10,328 nucleotides of DNA, taken from positions 1 to 10,328 of the forward strand of contig DAHVRG010000291.1 in NCBI GenBank assembly GCA_027322565.1, read 5' to 3'. Below the pieces are notes generated by a model. It saw only the letters and a program-made list of their open reading frames with translations. It did no database searches and had not been told where the DNA came from. The stretch's first letter is position 1, and each line of letters starts with the position of its first letter. This stretch comes from Georgenia sp. (GTDB taxonomy: Bacteria > Actinomycetota > Actinomycetes > Actinomycetales > Actinomycetaceae). Shown piece by piece: positions 1-7,077 of this stretch. The position numbers were made by a program, and so were the translations under genes.

Positions 1-526
1 GGCGCAGCGCCCGCCGCACCGGGAGCCGGCGTGCAGGCCGGCGCAGTGCCTGCTCCACCAGTGCCGTGGTCAGCCCGTCGAGCAGCAGGGACCGGGTGCT
101 CGCGACGGCCGCCGCCTCGTCCGCGAAGCACAGGAGGTCGACGGCGGTGCGGAGCGGCGTCGTCGTCGGGACGCCCCCGATGAGGACGACGTCGGCCGCG
201 GGCAGCACCTGCCGGTGCACCGGCACGCCCGCGTGGACACGTCGGTGCGGGGCGACGACGACGTCGGTGCGCTCGGGGCACAGCCGTCCGGTGTGCACCC
301 ACGCGGCCGCCGCACGCGCCACTGCGGCCGCCGGAGGTAGGTCGACCCGCAGGTGGGCGGCCCGCCCCTCCGGGCCGGCGAGGACGTCAGCGGGCGCGTG
401 GCGGCCGCCGGGCACCCGCCCGAGCAGGCCGTCGTAGCGCAGACCGGCGAGGTCGGCGTCGTAGGCCCCCGCAGCGAGCAGGGGGGCGGGCTGCGGCGGT
501 TCGAGCCAGGAGAGGGCGCCCGTCAT
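1..526 (-). CDS. AbiEi-antitoxin-like hypothetical protein, N-terminal 175 codons (3' end off the window)
   Basis: An open frame of 175 codons begins with ATG at 526 and runs without a stop to the left edge. Nearly all codons end in G or C, as in the neighbouring genes. An in-frame TGA lies at 584-586 and no other start codon occurs between it and the ATG, so 526 is the earliest possible start. No Shine-Dalgarno sequence is visible. The protein begins MTGALSWLEPP. Residues 76-130 (AWVHTGRLCP, VVVAPHRRVHAGVPVHRQVL, then GGVPTTTPLRTAVDLL) resemble the pattern of actinobacterial proteins annotated as type IV toxin-antitoxin AbiEi family antitoxins: a beta-rich stretch with RVH/VHR, followed by a G-[LV]-P-x-T-[ST]-x-x-R-T-x-x-D-L signature. 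The family call is from memory of that pattern. Many such proteins stand alone without a toxin, so an antitoxin role is not shown. It lies 110 bases downstream of relA and may be a separate unit. Confidence 0.72.
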   Translation of the reverse strand, partial: MTGALSWLEPPQPAPLLAAGAYDADLAGLRYDGLLGRVPGGRHAPADVLAGPEGRAAHLRVDLPPAAAVARAAAAWVHTGRLCPERTDVVVAPHRRVHAGVPVHRQVLPAADVVLIGGVPTTTPLRTAVDLLCFADEAAAVASTRSLLLDGLTTALVEQALRRPARRLPVRRALR

Positions 527-636
527 ACCGCGAGGGTGCCGCGGTGCGCAGGTTGCGGCAGGGGGGCGTCCCGCCGGTGTGGATCAGCCGGGCTACCGGC
601 GTTCCCTGTGGAGCACGGCGCACCGCACCGCCGGGC
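527..636 (-). other. relA downstream gap with two short inverted repeats; weak terminator candidate
   Basis: The 110 bases between the relA stop and the next gene hold two short perfect inverted repeats. One has a 5-bp stem (CGGCG/CGCCG) and an 8-base loop at 616-633. The other has a 5-bp stem (GCCGG/CCGGC) and a 4-base loop at 587-600. No run of T follows either on the minus strand, so these are at most weak or factor-assisted terminators. Hairpins this short also arise by chance in DNA this rich in GC. I see no TANNNT box close to the downstream gene. Confidence 0.25.
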
Positions 637-2937
637 TTACGCCCCGCGGCGGTTGGAGCGCGACCCGGTGAGCCGGTAGACGTCGAAGACGCCGTCGATC
701 CGGCGCACGGCGGCCAGCACATGCCCGAGGTGGGAGGGCTCGGCCATCTCGAAGACGAACTTCGACACCGCCACCCGGTCCCGGCTCGTCTGCACCGACG
801 CCGAGAGGATGTTGACGTGGTTGTCCGACAGCACCCGAGTGACGTCGGACAGCAGCCCCGCCCGGTCCAGCGCCTCGACCTGGATCTGGACGAGGAAGGA
901 GCTCTGCCCGTGGAGCGACCACTCGACGTCGACCATCCGCTCGGGCTGGCTGCGCAGGCTCTCGAGGTTGCCGCAGTCGGCACGGTGGACCGAGACACCG
1001 GAGCCGCGGGTGATGAACCCGACGACGGGGTCGCCCGGCACGGGGGTGCAGCAGCGGGCGAGCTTGACCCACAGGTCGCCCGCCTCCATGCCCTTGACGA
1101 CGATGCCCGGGTCGCCCGCCCGGACGCGGGGCTTGGCCTCCCCGGGCATGGTGGCCTCGGCGAGGTCCTCCTCGGCACCGGACTCCCCGCCCATCGACTG
1201 GACGAGCTTCTGGACGACGTTGGTCGCGGAGACCTGGCTCTCCCCCACCGCCGCGTACAGGGCCGAGACGTCGGCGTAGTTCATCTCGTGGGCGACGGCG
1301 CTGAGCGAGTCGTGGGACATGAGCCGCTGGATCGGCAGGTTCTGCTTGCGCATCGCCCGGGCGATGTGGCCCTTGCCGGCCTCGATCGCCTCCTCGCGCC
1401 GCTCCTTGGTGAACCAGGCGCGGATCTTGTTCCGCGCGCGCGGCGTGGTGACGAAGTTCAGCCAGTCCCGGCTCGGGCCGGCCGTCTCCGACTTCGAGGT
1501 GAAGATCTCGACGGTGTCGCCGTTCTCCAGCCTGGACTCCAGCGAGACCAGCCGGCCGTTGACCCGGGCCCCCACCGTGCGGTGCCCGACCTCGGTGTGG
1601 ACCGCGTAGGCGAAGTCGACCGGGGTCGCACCCGGCGCCAGGGCGATGACGTCGCCCTTCGGGGTGAAGACGTACACCTGGGAGCCGGAGATCTCGAAGC
1701 GCAGCGAGTCGAGGAACTCGCCCGGGTCGGTGGTCTCCCGCTGCCAGTCGACGAGCTGGCGCAGCCAGCCCATCTCCTCGACGCCCGCCGGGGCCTGGTC
1801 GCCGGACCGGCCCTTGGCAGCCTCCTTGTACTTCCAGTGCGCCGCGACACCGTACTCGGCGCGGCGGTGCATGTCGTGGGTGCGGATCTGGATCTCCACG
1901 GGCTTGCCGCCCGGGCCCACCACCGTCGTGTGCAGCGACTGGTAGAGGTTGAACTTCGGCATCGCGATGTAGTCCTTGAACCGCCCGGGCAGGGGGTTCC
2001 ACCGCGCGTGCATCGTCCCGAGGACGGCGTAGCAGTCCTTGACGGAGTCGACGAGGATCCGCACGCCGACGAGGTCGAAGATGTCGTCGAAGTCCCGGCC
2101 GCGGACGATCATCTTCTGGTAGATCGAGTAGTAGTGCTTGGGTCGCCCGGTGACGGTCGCCCTGATCTTGTTCGCGCGCAGGTCCGCCTCGATCTGGGTG
2201 CGCACCGTGGAGAGGTACTCGTCGCGGGCCGGTGCCCGCTCGGCGACGAGGTGGACGATCTCGTCATACACCTTGGGGTAGAGGGTGGCGAAGGAGAGGT
2301 CCTCCAGCTCCCACTTGATCGTGTTCATCCCCAGGCGGTGCGCCAGCGGGGCGTAGATCTCCAGCGTCTCGCGGGCCTTGCGCTGCGCGGACGACTGGGA
2401 GACGTACTTCCACGTGCGTGCGTTGTGCAGCCGGTCGGCGAGCTTGATGACCAGGACCCGGATGTCCCGGGCCATCGCGACGACCATCTTACGGACGGTC
2501 TCCGCCTCGGCGGCCTCGCCGTAGGACACCTTGTCGAGCTTGGTCACGCCGTCGACGAGGAGCGCGATCTCCTCCCCGAACTCGGCGCGCAGCTGCTCGA
2601 GGGAGTAGTCGGTGTCCTCGACGGTGTCGTGGAGCAGCGCCGCGGCGAGGGTCGGCACCGTCATGCCGAGCTCGGCGAGGATCGTCGTCACCGCGACCGG
2701 GTGGGTGATGTACGGGTCGCCGCTCTTGCGCAGCTGCCCGCGGTGGGCCCGCTCCGCGACGGTGAACGCCCGCTCGATCAGCGTGGTGTCGGCCCGCGGG
2801 TGGTTGGACCGCAGGGCGTGGAGCACGGGCTCGATCGCCGGGGAGACGGCGCCCCGGGAACCGCGCAGGCCGAAGCGCGACCGCACGCGCGGCGTCCGCG
2901 CGTCGGTGCTCGCTCCGGTGACCGTGTCCTCCGACAT
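637..2937 (-). CDS. relA: Bifunctional (p)ppGpp synthetase/hydrolase (long RSH, Rel)
   Basis: This enzyme makes (p)ppGpp by transferring pyrophosphate from ATP to GDP or GTP, and also hydrolyses it; it acts in the cytoplasm on the ribosome during the stringent response. The 766 residues show the full long-RSH order. The HD hydrolase domain (about 50-200) has H79, H103-D104, E107-D108 and N172. The synthetase domain (about 240-360) has [23 protein letters not shown] and EIQIRT. The RFKD motif at 319-322 is the basic form known from bifunctional enzymes rather than the acidic form of E. coli RelA. A TGS domain follows at about 418-480, then a helical region, a conserved-cysteine domain (CC at 629-630, HRADC at 651-655) and a C-terminal ACT/RRM domain (about 680-760). 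All hydrolase residues I looked for are present. The ATG has only a weak GGA upstream but a TAGAAT box placed for leaderless transcription; apt lies 59 bases upstream. The N-terminus matches family members, supporting this start. Confidence 0.97.
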   Translation of the reverse strand: MSEDTVTGASTDARTPRVRSRFGLRGSRGAVSPAIEPVLHALRSNHPRADTTLIERAFTVAERAHRGQLRKSGDPYITHPVAVTTILAELGMTVPTLAAALLHDTVEDTDYSLEQLRAEFGEEIALLVDGVTKLDKVSYGEAAEAETVRKMVVAMARDIRVLVIKLADRLHNARTWKYVSQSSAQRKARETLEIYAPLAHRLGMNTIKWELEDLSFATLYPKVYDEIVHLVAERAPARDEYLSTVRTQIEADLRANKIRATVTGRPKHYYSIYQKMIVRGRDFDDIFDLVGVRILVDSVKDCYAVLGTMHARWNPLPGRFKDYIAMPKFNLYQSLHTTVVGPGGKPVEIQIRTHDMHRRAEYGVAAHWKYKEAAKGRSGDQAPAGVEEMGWLRQLVDWQRETTDPGEFLDSLRFEISGSQVYVFTPKGDVIALAPGATPVDFAYAVHTEVGHRTVGARVNGRLVSLESRLENGDTVEIFTSKSETAGPSRDWLNFVTTPRARNKIRAWFTKERREEAIEAGKGHIARAMRKQNLPIQRLMSHDSLSAVAHEMNYADVSALYAAVGESQVSATNVVQKLVQSMGGESGAEEDLAEATMPGEAKPRVRAGDPGIVVKGMEAGDLWVKLARCCTPVPGDPVVGFITRGSGVSVHRADCGNLESLRSQPERMVDVEWSLHGQSSFLVQIQVEALDRAGLLSDVTRVLSDNHVNILSASVQTSRDRVAVSKFVFEMAEPSHLGHVLAAVRRIDGVFDVYRLTGSRSNRRGA

Positions 2938-2943
2938 CGTTCC

Positions 2944-2949
2944 ATTCTA
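2944..2949 (-). promoter_or_regulatory. Candidate relA -10 box (TAGAAT), leaderless geometry
   Basis: On the minus strand TAGAAT fits the actinobacterial -10 consensus TANNNT. Six bases (GGAACG) separate it from the A of the relA ATG, so a normal transcription start would fall on that A and give a leaderless mRNA. No TTGACA-like -35 is seen at 16-18 bases spacing, which is common in Actinobacteria. In Streptomyces coelicolor relA is known to have its own promoter as well as read-through from apt, which is compatible with this site. Confidence 0.45.
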
Positions 2950-2996
2950 GGACGACGGCGGGGTGACCGTGCGGTGGGCCCTCCGGCCGGGGCCAC

Positions 2997-3533
2997 TCAG
3001 TAGTGCAGGATGCTCTCCACCCGGTACCCGGTGAGCTTCTCCCGGCCGCGCAGGTCGTCGAGCTCGAGGAGCATCGTGAGGCCCGCGATCCGGGCACCGG
3101 CGCCCTCGATGAGCTCGACCGCGGCGCGGGCGGTGCCGCCGGTGGCGAGGACGTCGTCGATGACGAGCACCCGGTGCCCCTCGGTCACCGTCTCCGGGCG
3201 GACCTCGAGCCGTGCCGTGCCGTACTCGAGGGTGTAGTCGACGCCGGTGACGTGCCCGGGCAGGCGCCCCGCCTTACGCACGGTGATCATCCCGACGCGC
3301 AGGGCATGGGCGAGCGGCGCGGCGAGGATGAACCCGCGCGACTCGAGGCCCGCGACGGCGTCCACCTCGCCGCGGTAGCGCTCGGCCAGGGCGTCGACGA
3401 GCGCCGCGAAGGCCGGGCCGTCGGCGAGCAGCGGGGTGATGTCGCGGAACAGCACACCCGGCTCCGGGAAGTCCGGGACCACCCGGACGTGGGAGTCGAG
3501 CAGCTCGATGAGCTCTGCAGGGAAGTCGGTCAA
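2997..3533 (-). CDS. apt: Adenine phosphoribosyltransferase
   Basis: Apt salvages adenine by joining it to PRPP, giving AMP and pyrophosphate in the cytoplasm. The 178 residues are the usual length for the family. The PRPP-binding loop is VLVIDDVLATGGTA (122-135). Other family signatures are PGVLFRDITPLL (25-36), GLESRGF (62-68) and the flexible-loop segment VRKAGRLPG (85-93). The start is TTG at 3533, preceded by AAGGGG at 3539-3544 with five bases between. The TTG overlaps the secF stop as TTGA, so translation is probably coupled to secF. This secF-apt-relA order is conserved in Actinobacteria. Supplying AMP next to the (p)ppGpp enzyme is a plausible functional link, but that is inference. 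All motifs are intact and there is no sign of damage. Confidence 0.96.
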   Translation of the reverse strand: MTDFPAELIELLDSHVRVVPDFPEPGVLFRDITPLLADGPAFAALVDALAERYRGEVDAVAGLESRGFILAAPLAHALRVGMITVRKAGRLPGHVTGVDYTLEYGTARLEVRPETVTEGHRVLVIDDVLATGGTARAAVELIEGAGARIAGLTMLLELDDLRGREKLTGYRVESILHY

Positions 3534-4615
3534 CGTCGCCCCTTCCGGCGCTTCGGCTGAGCCGCCTGGCCACGGTGGTGGCCGGCGACGACTGAGGTCT
3601 CCTCACTCGGCACCGCCACCGGCGTCTCCGCCGTCCCGGTGGTCCGGCGCCGCCGCTCGAGCACCTCGGCCGTGTGCAGGCGCACCTGCTCGCCCCGCTC
3701 GTGGAGCACCACCTGGAGGGGGGTGGCGACGAAGATCGAGGAGATCGTCGAGACAAACATCCCGACGAACAGGGCCAGGGCGATGTCGCGCAGCGTCCCC
3801 GCCCCCAGGAGGAGGGCACCGACGAAGAGGATCGAGCCGACCGGCAGGAGCGAGGTGAGCGAGGTGTTGATCGAGCGGACGAGCGTCTGGTTGACGGCAA
3901 GGTTGGACAGCTCGGCGTAGGTGCGCTCGTGCTGCTCGGTGAGGTCCTCGGTGTTCTCCCGCACCTTGTCGAAGACGACGACGGTGTCGTACAGCGAGTA
4001 GCCGAGGATGGTGAGCAGCCCGATGACGGTCGCCGGCGTCACCTCCCAGCCGACGAGGGCGTAGACGCCCACCGTGAGGACGATGTCGTGGAGCAGCGCG
4101 ATGAGCGCCGCCGAGGCCATCTGCCAGCTGCGGAAGTACACCGACAGGACGACGGAGACGATGACGATGAAGACGGCGAGACCCTGGAGCGCCTGCCGGG
4201 TGATGTCCTGGCCCCACGTCGGTCCGATGAAGGTCGAGGTCACCTCCGTGGGCGGGACGTCGTAGGCCTCAGCCAGGCCCTGGCGGACCTCCTCGGTCTC
4301 CTCGCTGGTGAGCTGCTGGGTCTGCACCCGGACCGCGGAGGCGCCCACCGTCGTCACGCGGGCAACCTCACCGTCCCCGAGCTCGGCGACGACGTCGTGG
4401 GCGAGCTGTTCCTCCAGGGTCGCGGTGCCCGTGATGGTGAACTGCGAGCCGCCCCGGAACTCGATACCCGCGTTGATGCCCTTGAACGCGACGAGCAGCA
4501 CGGACAGGACGACGAGCACGAGCGAAGCCGTGAGCCAGGTGCGACGCCGCTGGACGAAGGGGATGGAACGCTCACCGGTGTGGAGCTGGTTGCCCAGCTG
4601 CGCGAGGCTCATCAT
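3530..4615 (-). CDS. secF: Protein translocase subunit SecF
   Basis: SecF is an inner-membrane partner of SecD. The SecDF pair uses the proton gradient to pull exported proteins out of the SecYEG channel on the outer face of the membrane. The 361-residue protein has the expected plan: TM1 at about 27-44, an extracytoplasmic P domain beginning with the motif AGIEFRGGSQF (49-59), then five clustered TM helices between about 141 and 303. The TM4 motif GYSLYDTVVVFDKVREN (205-221) carries the conserved aspartate D210, and VNQTLVRSINTSLTSLLP (241-258) is the conserved helix after it. The C-terminal tail of about 50 residues is basic and probably disordered. The start is a tandem ATGATG. The first ATG overlaps the secD stop as ATGA and is seven bases from AGGAGG (4623-4628), so it is preferred. 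The 3' end overlaps apt by four bases. Confidence 0.97.
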   Translation of the reverse strand: MMSLAQLGNQLHTGERSIPFVQRRRTWLTASLVLVVLSVLLVAFKGINAGIEFRGGSQFTITGTATLEEQLAHDVVAELGDGEVARVTTVGASAVRVQTQQLTSEETEEVRQGLAEAYDVPPTEVTSTFIGPTWGQDITRQALQGLAVFIVIVSVVLSVYFRSWQMASAALIALLHDIVLTVGVYALVGWEVTPATVIGLLTILGYSLYDTVVVFDKVRENTEDLTEQHERTYAELSNLAVNQTLVRSINTSLTSLLPVGSILFVGALLLGAGTLRDIALALFVGMFVSTISSIFVATPLQVVLHERGEQVRLHTAEVLERRRRTTGTAETPVAVPSEETSVVAGHHRGQAAQPKRRKGRR

Positions 4616-6510
4616 CGGCCGTCCTCCTCGGTGGTGGTGGCTGCAGCGGCCTCCTGCTCGGCGCGCCGCTCGGCGGCCCGTCGTTCGGCGATGGTGAGCC
4701 GCTGCCCCGCGGGCTCGGTCGGGCGCTTCTCCCGGGACCGTGGCGCGGGACGGGGCTCGCGCTCCACCCGACCCCGGCCCCGGTAGGCCGGCTGCCGGGC
4801 GCCGATGGTCTCGGCGTTGAGCCCAGAGAGGCGATGGCCCTCGCCGAAGAACCGGGTGCGGATGAGCAGCTGCATCATCGGGTGGGTGAACAGGACGACG
4901 ATGACGAGGTCGATGACCGTGGTGAGACCGAGCGTGAAGGCGAAGCCGCGCACGCCACCGACCGCGAGGAAGTAGAGGATGACCGCGGCGAGCAGCGTGA
5001 CGACGTCGGAGATGATGATGGTCCGCTTGGCGCGGCTCCAGCCCCGTTCCACCGCACCCTCGAGGGTGCGGCCCTCCCGGATCTCGTCACGGATCCGCTC
5101 GAAGTAGAGGATGAAGGAGTCCGCGGTGATGCCGACTGCGACGATGAGACCCGCGACTCCGGCGAGCGAGAGCCGGTAGCCCTGCAGCCACGACAGCAGG
5201 AGGATGGCGCCGTAGGTCGTGAGCGCGGCGGTGAGGAGGCTGCCGATCGCGATGAGCGCCAGGCCGCGGTACTGCCACAGCATGTACAGCGCGACGAGGA
5301 CGAGGCCGATGACCCCGGCGATGAGACCGATGCGCAGGTGCTCCGAGCCGAGTGTGGCGGAGATCTGCTCCTCGCTCTGCACCTCGAAGTTGAGGGGCAG
5401 GGAGCCGAAGTTCAGCTGGTTCGCCAGCGTGTTGGCACTCTCCCGGGTGAAGCTGCCGGAGATCTGCGCCTTCCCGTCGAGGATCGGGTCGTTCATCCGC
5501 GGCGCCGAGATGACCAGCCCGTCGAGGACGATGCCGAACTGGTTCTGCGGCGGCTGCTGGGCGACGAGCCGCTGGGAGGTCTGCGCGAAACGCTCCGTGC
5601 CTTCACGGGTGAACTCGATGTTGACGACCCAGTTGTTCGTCGTGACACCGGCCTGGGTGACCTCGAGGCCGGAGTTGGCGGAGTCCACCTGGGTGCCCTC
5701 GACGTCCACCGGGCCGAGGACGTACTTGGCGAAGCCGTCCTGCGCGCACGAGACGAGCGGCTGCCCGGGGTCGTCCTCGGCACCGCCGACGAGGTTCGCC
5801 GGGTCGGTGCAGTCGAGCGTGTACATGTCGTAGACGACCTGCTCGGTGATCCAGGCGGGGTCGCTGTTGCTCGTCGGCTCGCTTGCGGGGGTGGCCGACA
5901 GCTCGCCGTCGCCGTTCTCGTCGGCCACGGCGAAGGCGGCGGCCTCGACCGCCTCGCGGTCCGCCGACGGCGCCGTGGGCGCCTCGAGAGCCGGGGTGGA
6001 TGCCTCGTCGGTGGGCGCCCCCTCCTCGGCCTCCTCGTCGGCGGGCTCGGCGGTGGGCAGCCCCTCCTGGTCCGGGTCGATGGGGGTCGGGTCCGTCACG
6101 GTGAGCACGGGGCGGAACCGCAGCTCGGCCGACTGCCGGACGAGGTCGAGGGTGGCCTCGTCGGGGTTGCCGGGCAGGCCGACGACGATGTTCGCCGCTC
6201 CTTGCCGGGTGATCTCGGCCTCGGCGACACCGGAGGCGTCCACCCGCTGGCGGATGATCTCGATCGCCTGCTCGATGTCCTCGGTGGTGATCTCGTCGCC
6301 CTCCTCGGCCTCGGGGTTGAGCCGCGGGGTGAGGATGAGCTGGACGCCGCCCTCGAGGTCGAGGGCGAGCCCGGGGGCGAAGGACGGGCCGGAGTCGCCG
6401 TCGCTGTCGTCGTGCAGCTGCTGGCCGATCGCAACGGCACCGAGCATGGCCGCGACGAGGACGACGAGGGTGACGATCCTGCGCAGCGGACGTGGGGCGG
6501 TGGACGCCAA
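4612..6510 (-). CDS. secD: Protein translocase subunit SecD
   Basis: SecD is the larger SecDF subunit and supports late, proton-driven steps of protein export. The 632 residues show TM1 (about 12-29), the motif LALDLEGGVQLIL (48-60), a large extracytoplasmic domain, five TM helices (about 393-548) and a charged Arg/Glu/Ala-rich cytoplasmic tail (about 575-632). The TM4 motif is VGITADSFILYFERIRDE (459-476); D464 is the conserved membrane aspartate, and GITADSF replaces the proteobacterial GMAVDAN, as I recall for actinobacteria. Residues 139-218 form an acidic Ala/Pro/Glu/Thr-rich insert containing DENGDGELS, which resembles a calcium loop. Cysteines 234 and 255 could pair outside the cell. 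The start is TTG at 6510: an in-frame TAG lies three codons upstream (6517-6519) and the next ATG is inside TM1. The ribosome site is weak (GAAAG). yajC ends 27 bases upstream and secF overlaps by four bases downstream. Confidence 0.96.
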   Translation of the reverse strand: MASTAPRPLRRIVTLVVLVAAMLGAVAIGQQLHDDSDGDSGPSFAPGLALDLEGGVQLILTPRLNPEAEEGDEITTEDIEQAIEIIRQRVDASGVAEAEITRQGAANIVVGLPGNPDEATLDLVRQSAELRFRPVLTVTDPTPIDPDQEGLPTAEPADEEAEEGAPTDEASTPALEAPTAPSADREAVEAAAFAVADENGDGELSATPASEPTSNSDPAWITEQVVYDMYTLDCTDPANLVGGAEDDPGQPLVSCAQDGFAKYVLGPVDVEGTQVDSANSGLEVTQAGVTTNNWVVNIEFTREGTERFAQTSQRLVAQQPPQNQFGIVLDGLVISAPRMNDPILDGKAQISGSFTRESANTLANQLNFGSLPLNFEVQSEEQISATLGSEHLRIGLIAGVIGLVLVALYMLWQYRGLALIAIGSLLTAALTTYGAILLLSWLQGYRLSLAGVAGLIVAVGITADSFILYFERIRDEIREGRTLEGAVERGWSRAKRTIIISDVVTLLAAVILYFLAVGGVRGFAFTLGLTTVIDLVIVVLFTHPMMQLLIRTRFFGEGHRLSGLNAETIGARQPAYRGRGRVEREPRPAPRSREKRPTEPAGQRLTIAERRAAERRAEQEAAAATTTEEDGR

Positions 6511-6537
6511 CGCGTTCTACTTTCTGCTGTGCCGCGC

Positions 6538-6966
6538 TCAGGCGCGGCGGTCGTCGTTCTCGTCGCCGGGTCGGTCGACCGGCTCCTCGGAGGTCGGCTC
6601 GGCGGGCTCCTCGGTCAGCGAGGAGGCGTCGTCGGGCACGGACAGGCCGGTGACGTCGTCCTCGGCCCCCTCCTCGGCCTCGGTCTCGTCATCGTCGGTG
6701 TCGACGGCGAAGGGCGGCTCGGTGACGGAGGCGATCGCCTCCCGCTTCCACAGCGTCTCGACACCCGGGGAGGACTCGAGGGTGATGACGTCACCGTCGA
6801 TGTCGACGATGGTGCCGTAGAACCCGGAGGCGGTCATCACCTGCTGCCCCACCTCGAGGCTGCTGCGCAGCTCCTGCGCGGCCTGTCGCTGCTTCTTCGC
6901 GCCCCGCGACATCATCCACATCATGAGGGCGAAGACGGCGATCAGGATGAGGAACGTCGGGTCCAC
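6538..6966 (-). CDS. yajC: Preprotein translocase accessory protein YajC
   Basis: YajC is a small single-pass membrane protein that associates with SecDF and the Sec channel; its exact contribution is not well defined. The 142-residue product has one N-terminal membrane helix (about 4-20, FLILIAVFALMMWMM). The typical cytoplasmic domain follows: RGAKKQRQAAQELRSSLEVGQQVMTASGFYGTIVDIDGDVITLE, broken here only by position (21-64), where GQQVMTASGFYGTI is the family signature. After residue 87 comes a tail of about 55 residues rich in Asp and Glu, probably disordered, which makes it longer than the roughly 110 residues of E. coli YajC. The start is GTG at 6966, placed by an AAGGGAGA ribosome site at 6971-6978. 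It lies 111 bases after ruvB, a gap with possible promoters, and 27 bases before secD, so it probably opens a yajC-secD-secF unit. Confidence 0.95.
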   Translation of the reverse strand: MDPTFLILIAVFALMMWMMSRGAKKQRQAAQELRSSLEVGQQVMTASGFYGTIVDIDGDVITLESSPGVETLWKREAIASVTEPPFAVDTDDDETEAEEGAEDDVTGLSVPDDASSLTEEPAEPTSEEPVDRPGDENDDRRA

Positions 6967-6970
6967 GGAG

Positions 6971-6978
6971 TCTCCCTT
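6971..6978 (-). promoter_or_regulatory. yajC ribosome binding site
   Basis: On the minus strand AAGGGAGA is followed by CTCC and then the GTG start at 6966. It fixes a GTG start for yajC, and the membrane helix begins within a few residues of that codon. Confidence 0.75.
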
Positions 6979-7019
6979 GGTGGCGATGAGCCCGCGTCAG
7001 GGCAGCACTCATCGACGGC

Positions 7020-7038
7020 AAAATACTGGACGAGTCTA
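7020..7038 (-). promoter_or_regulatory. Candidate promoter region for yajC-secD-secF
   Basis: The ruvB-yajC gap contains one of the few AT-rich patches in the window. On the minus strand two sequences fit the actinobacterial TANNNT -10 pattern: TAGACT (7033-7038) and TATTTT (7020-7025). Either would start transcription about 45-60 bases before the yajC GTG. No convincing -35 is visible for either; GTTTCC lies 18 bases before TAGACT. A short inverted repeat (CACCG/CGGTG, 3-base loop, 7063-7075) lies just after the ruvB stop and might weakly separate the two gene blocks. Confidence 0.4.
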
Positions 7039-7077
7039 GGCGACGGCGCGACCGGCGGAAACCACCGCGACGGTGTG

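Noticed and set aside
499..512. GTTCGA half-site resembling part of a LexA box near the left-hand gene start
   Set aside because: Only one half of the palindrome is present and it lies inside the coding sequence, so it is probably chance.
593..2002. Second minus-strand frame (469 codons) inside relA
   Set aside because: It is out of frame with relA, and its product is rich in Arg, Gly, Pro and Ala with no motif. The relA frame carries all conserved residues over the same stretch, so there is no frameshift.
544..3003. Plus-strand open frame of 819 codons opposite relA
   Set aside because: It lies antisense to an unmistakable full-length Rel protein. Its product is low-complexity (Asp, Val, Leu, Arg, His, Gly) with no recognisable domain. 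Long antisense frames are expected where GC at third positions removes stop codons.
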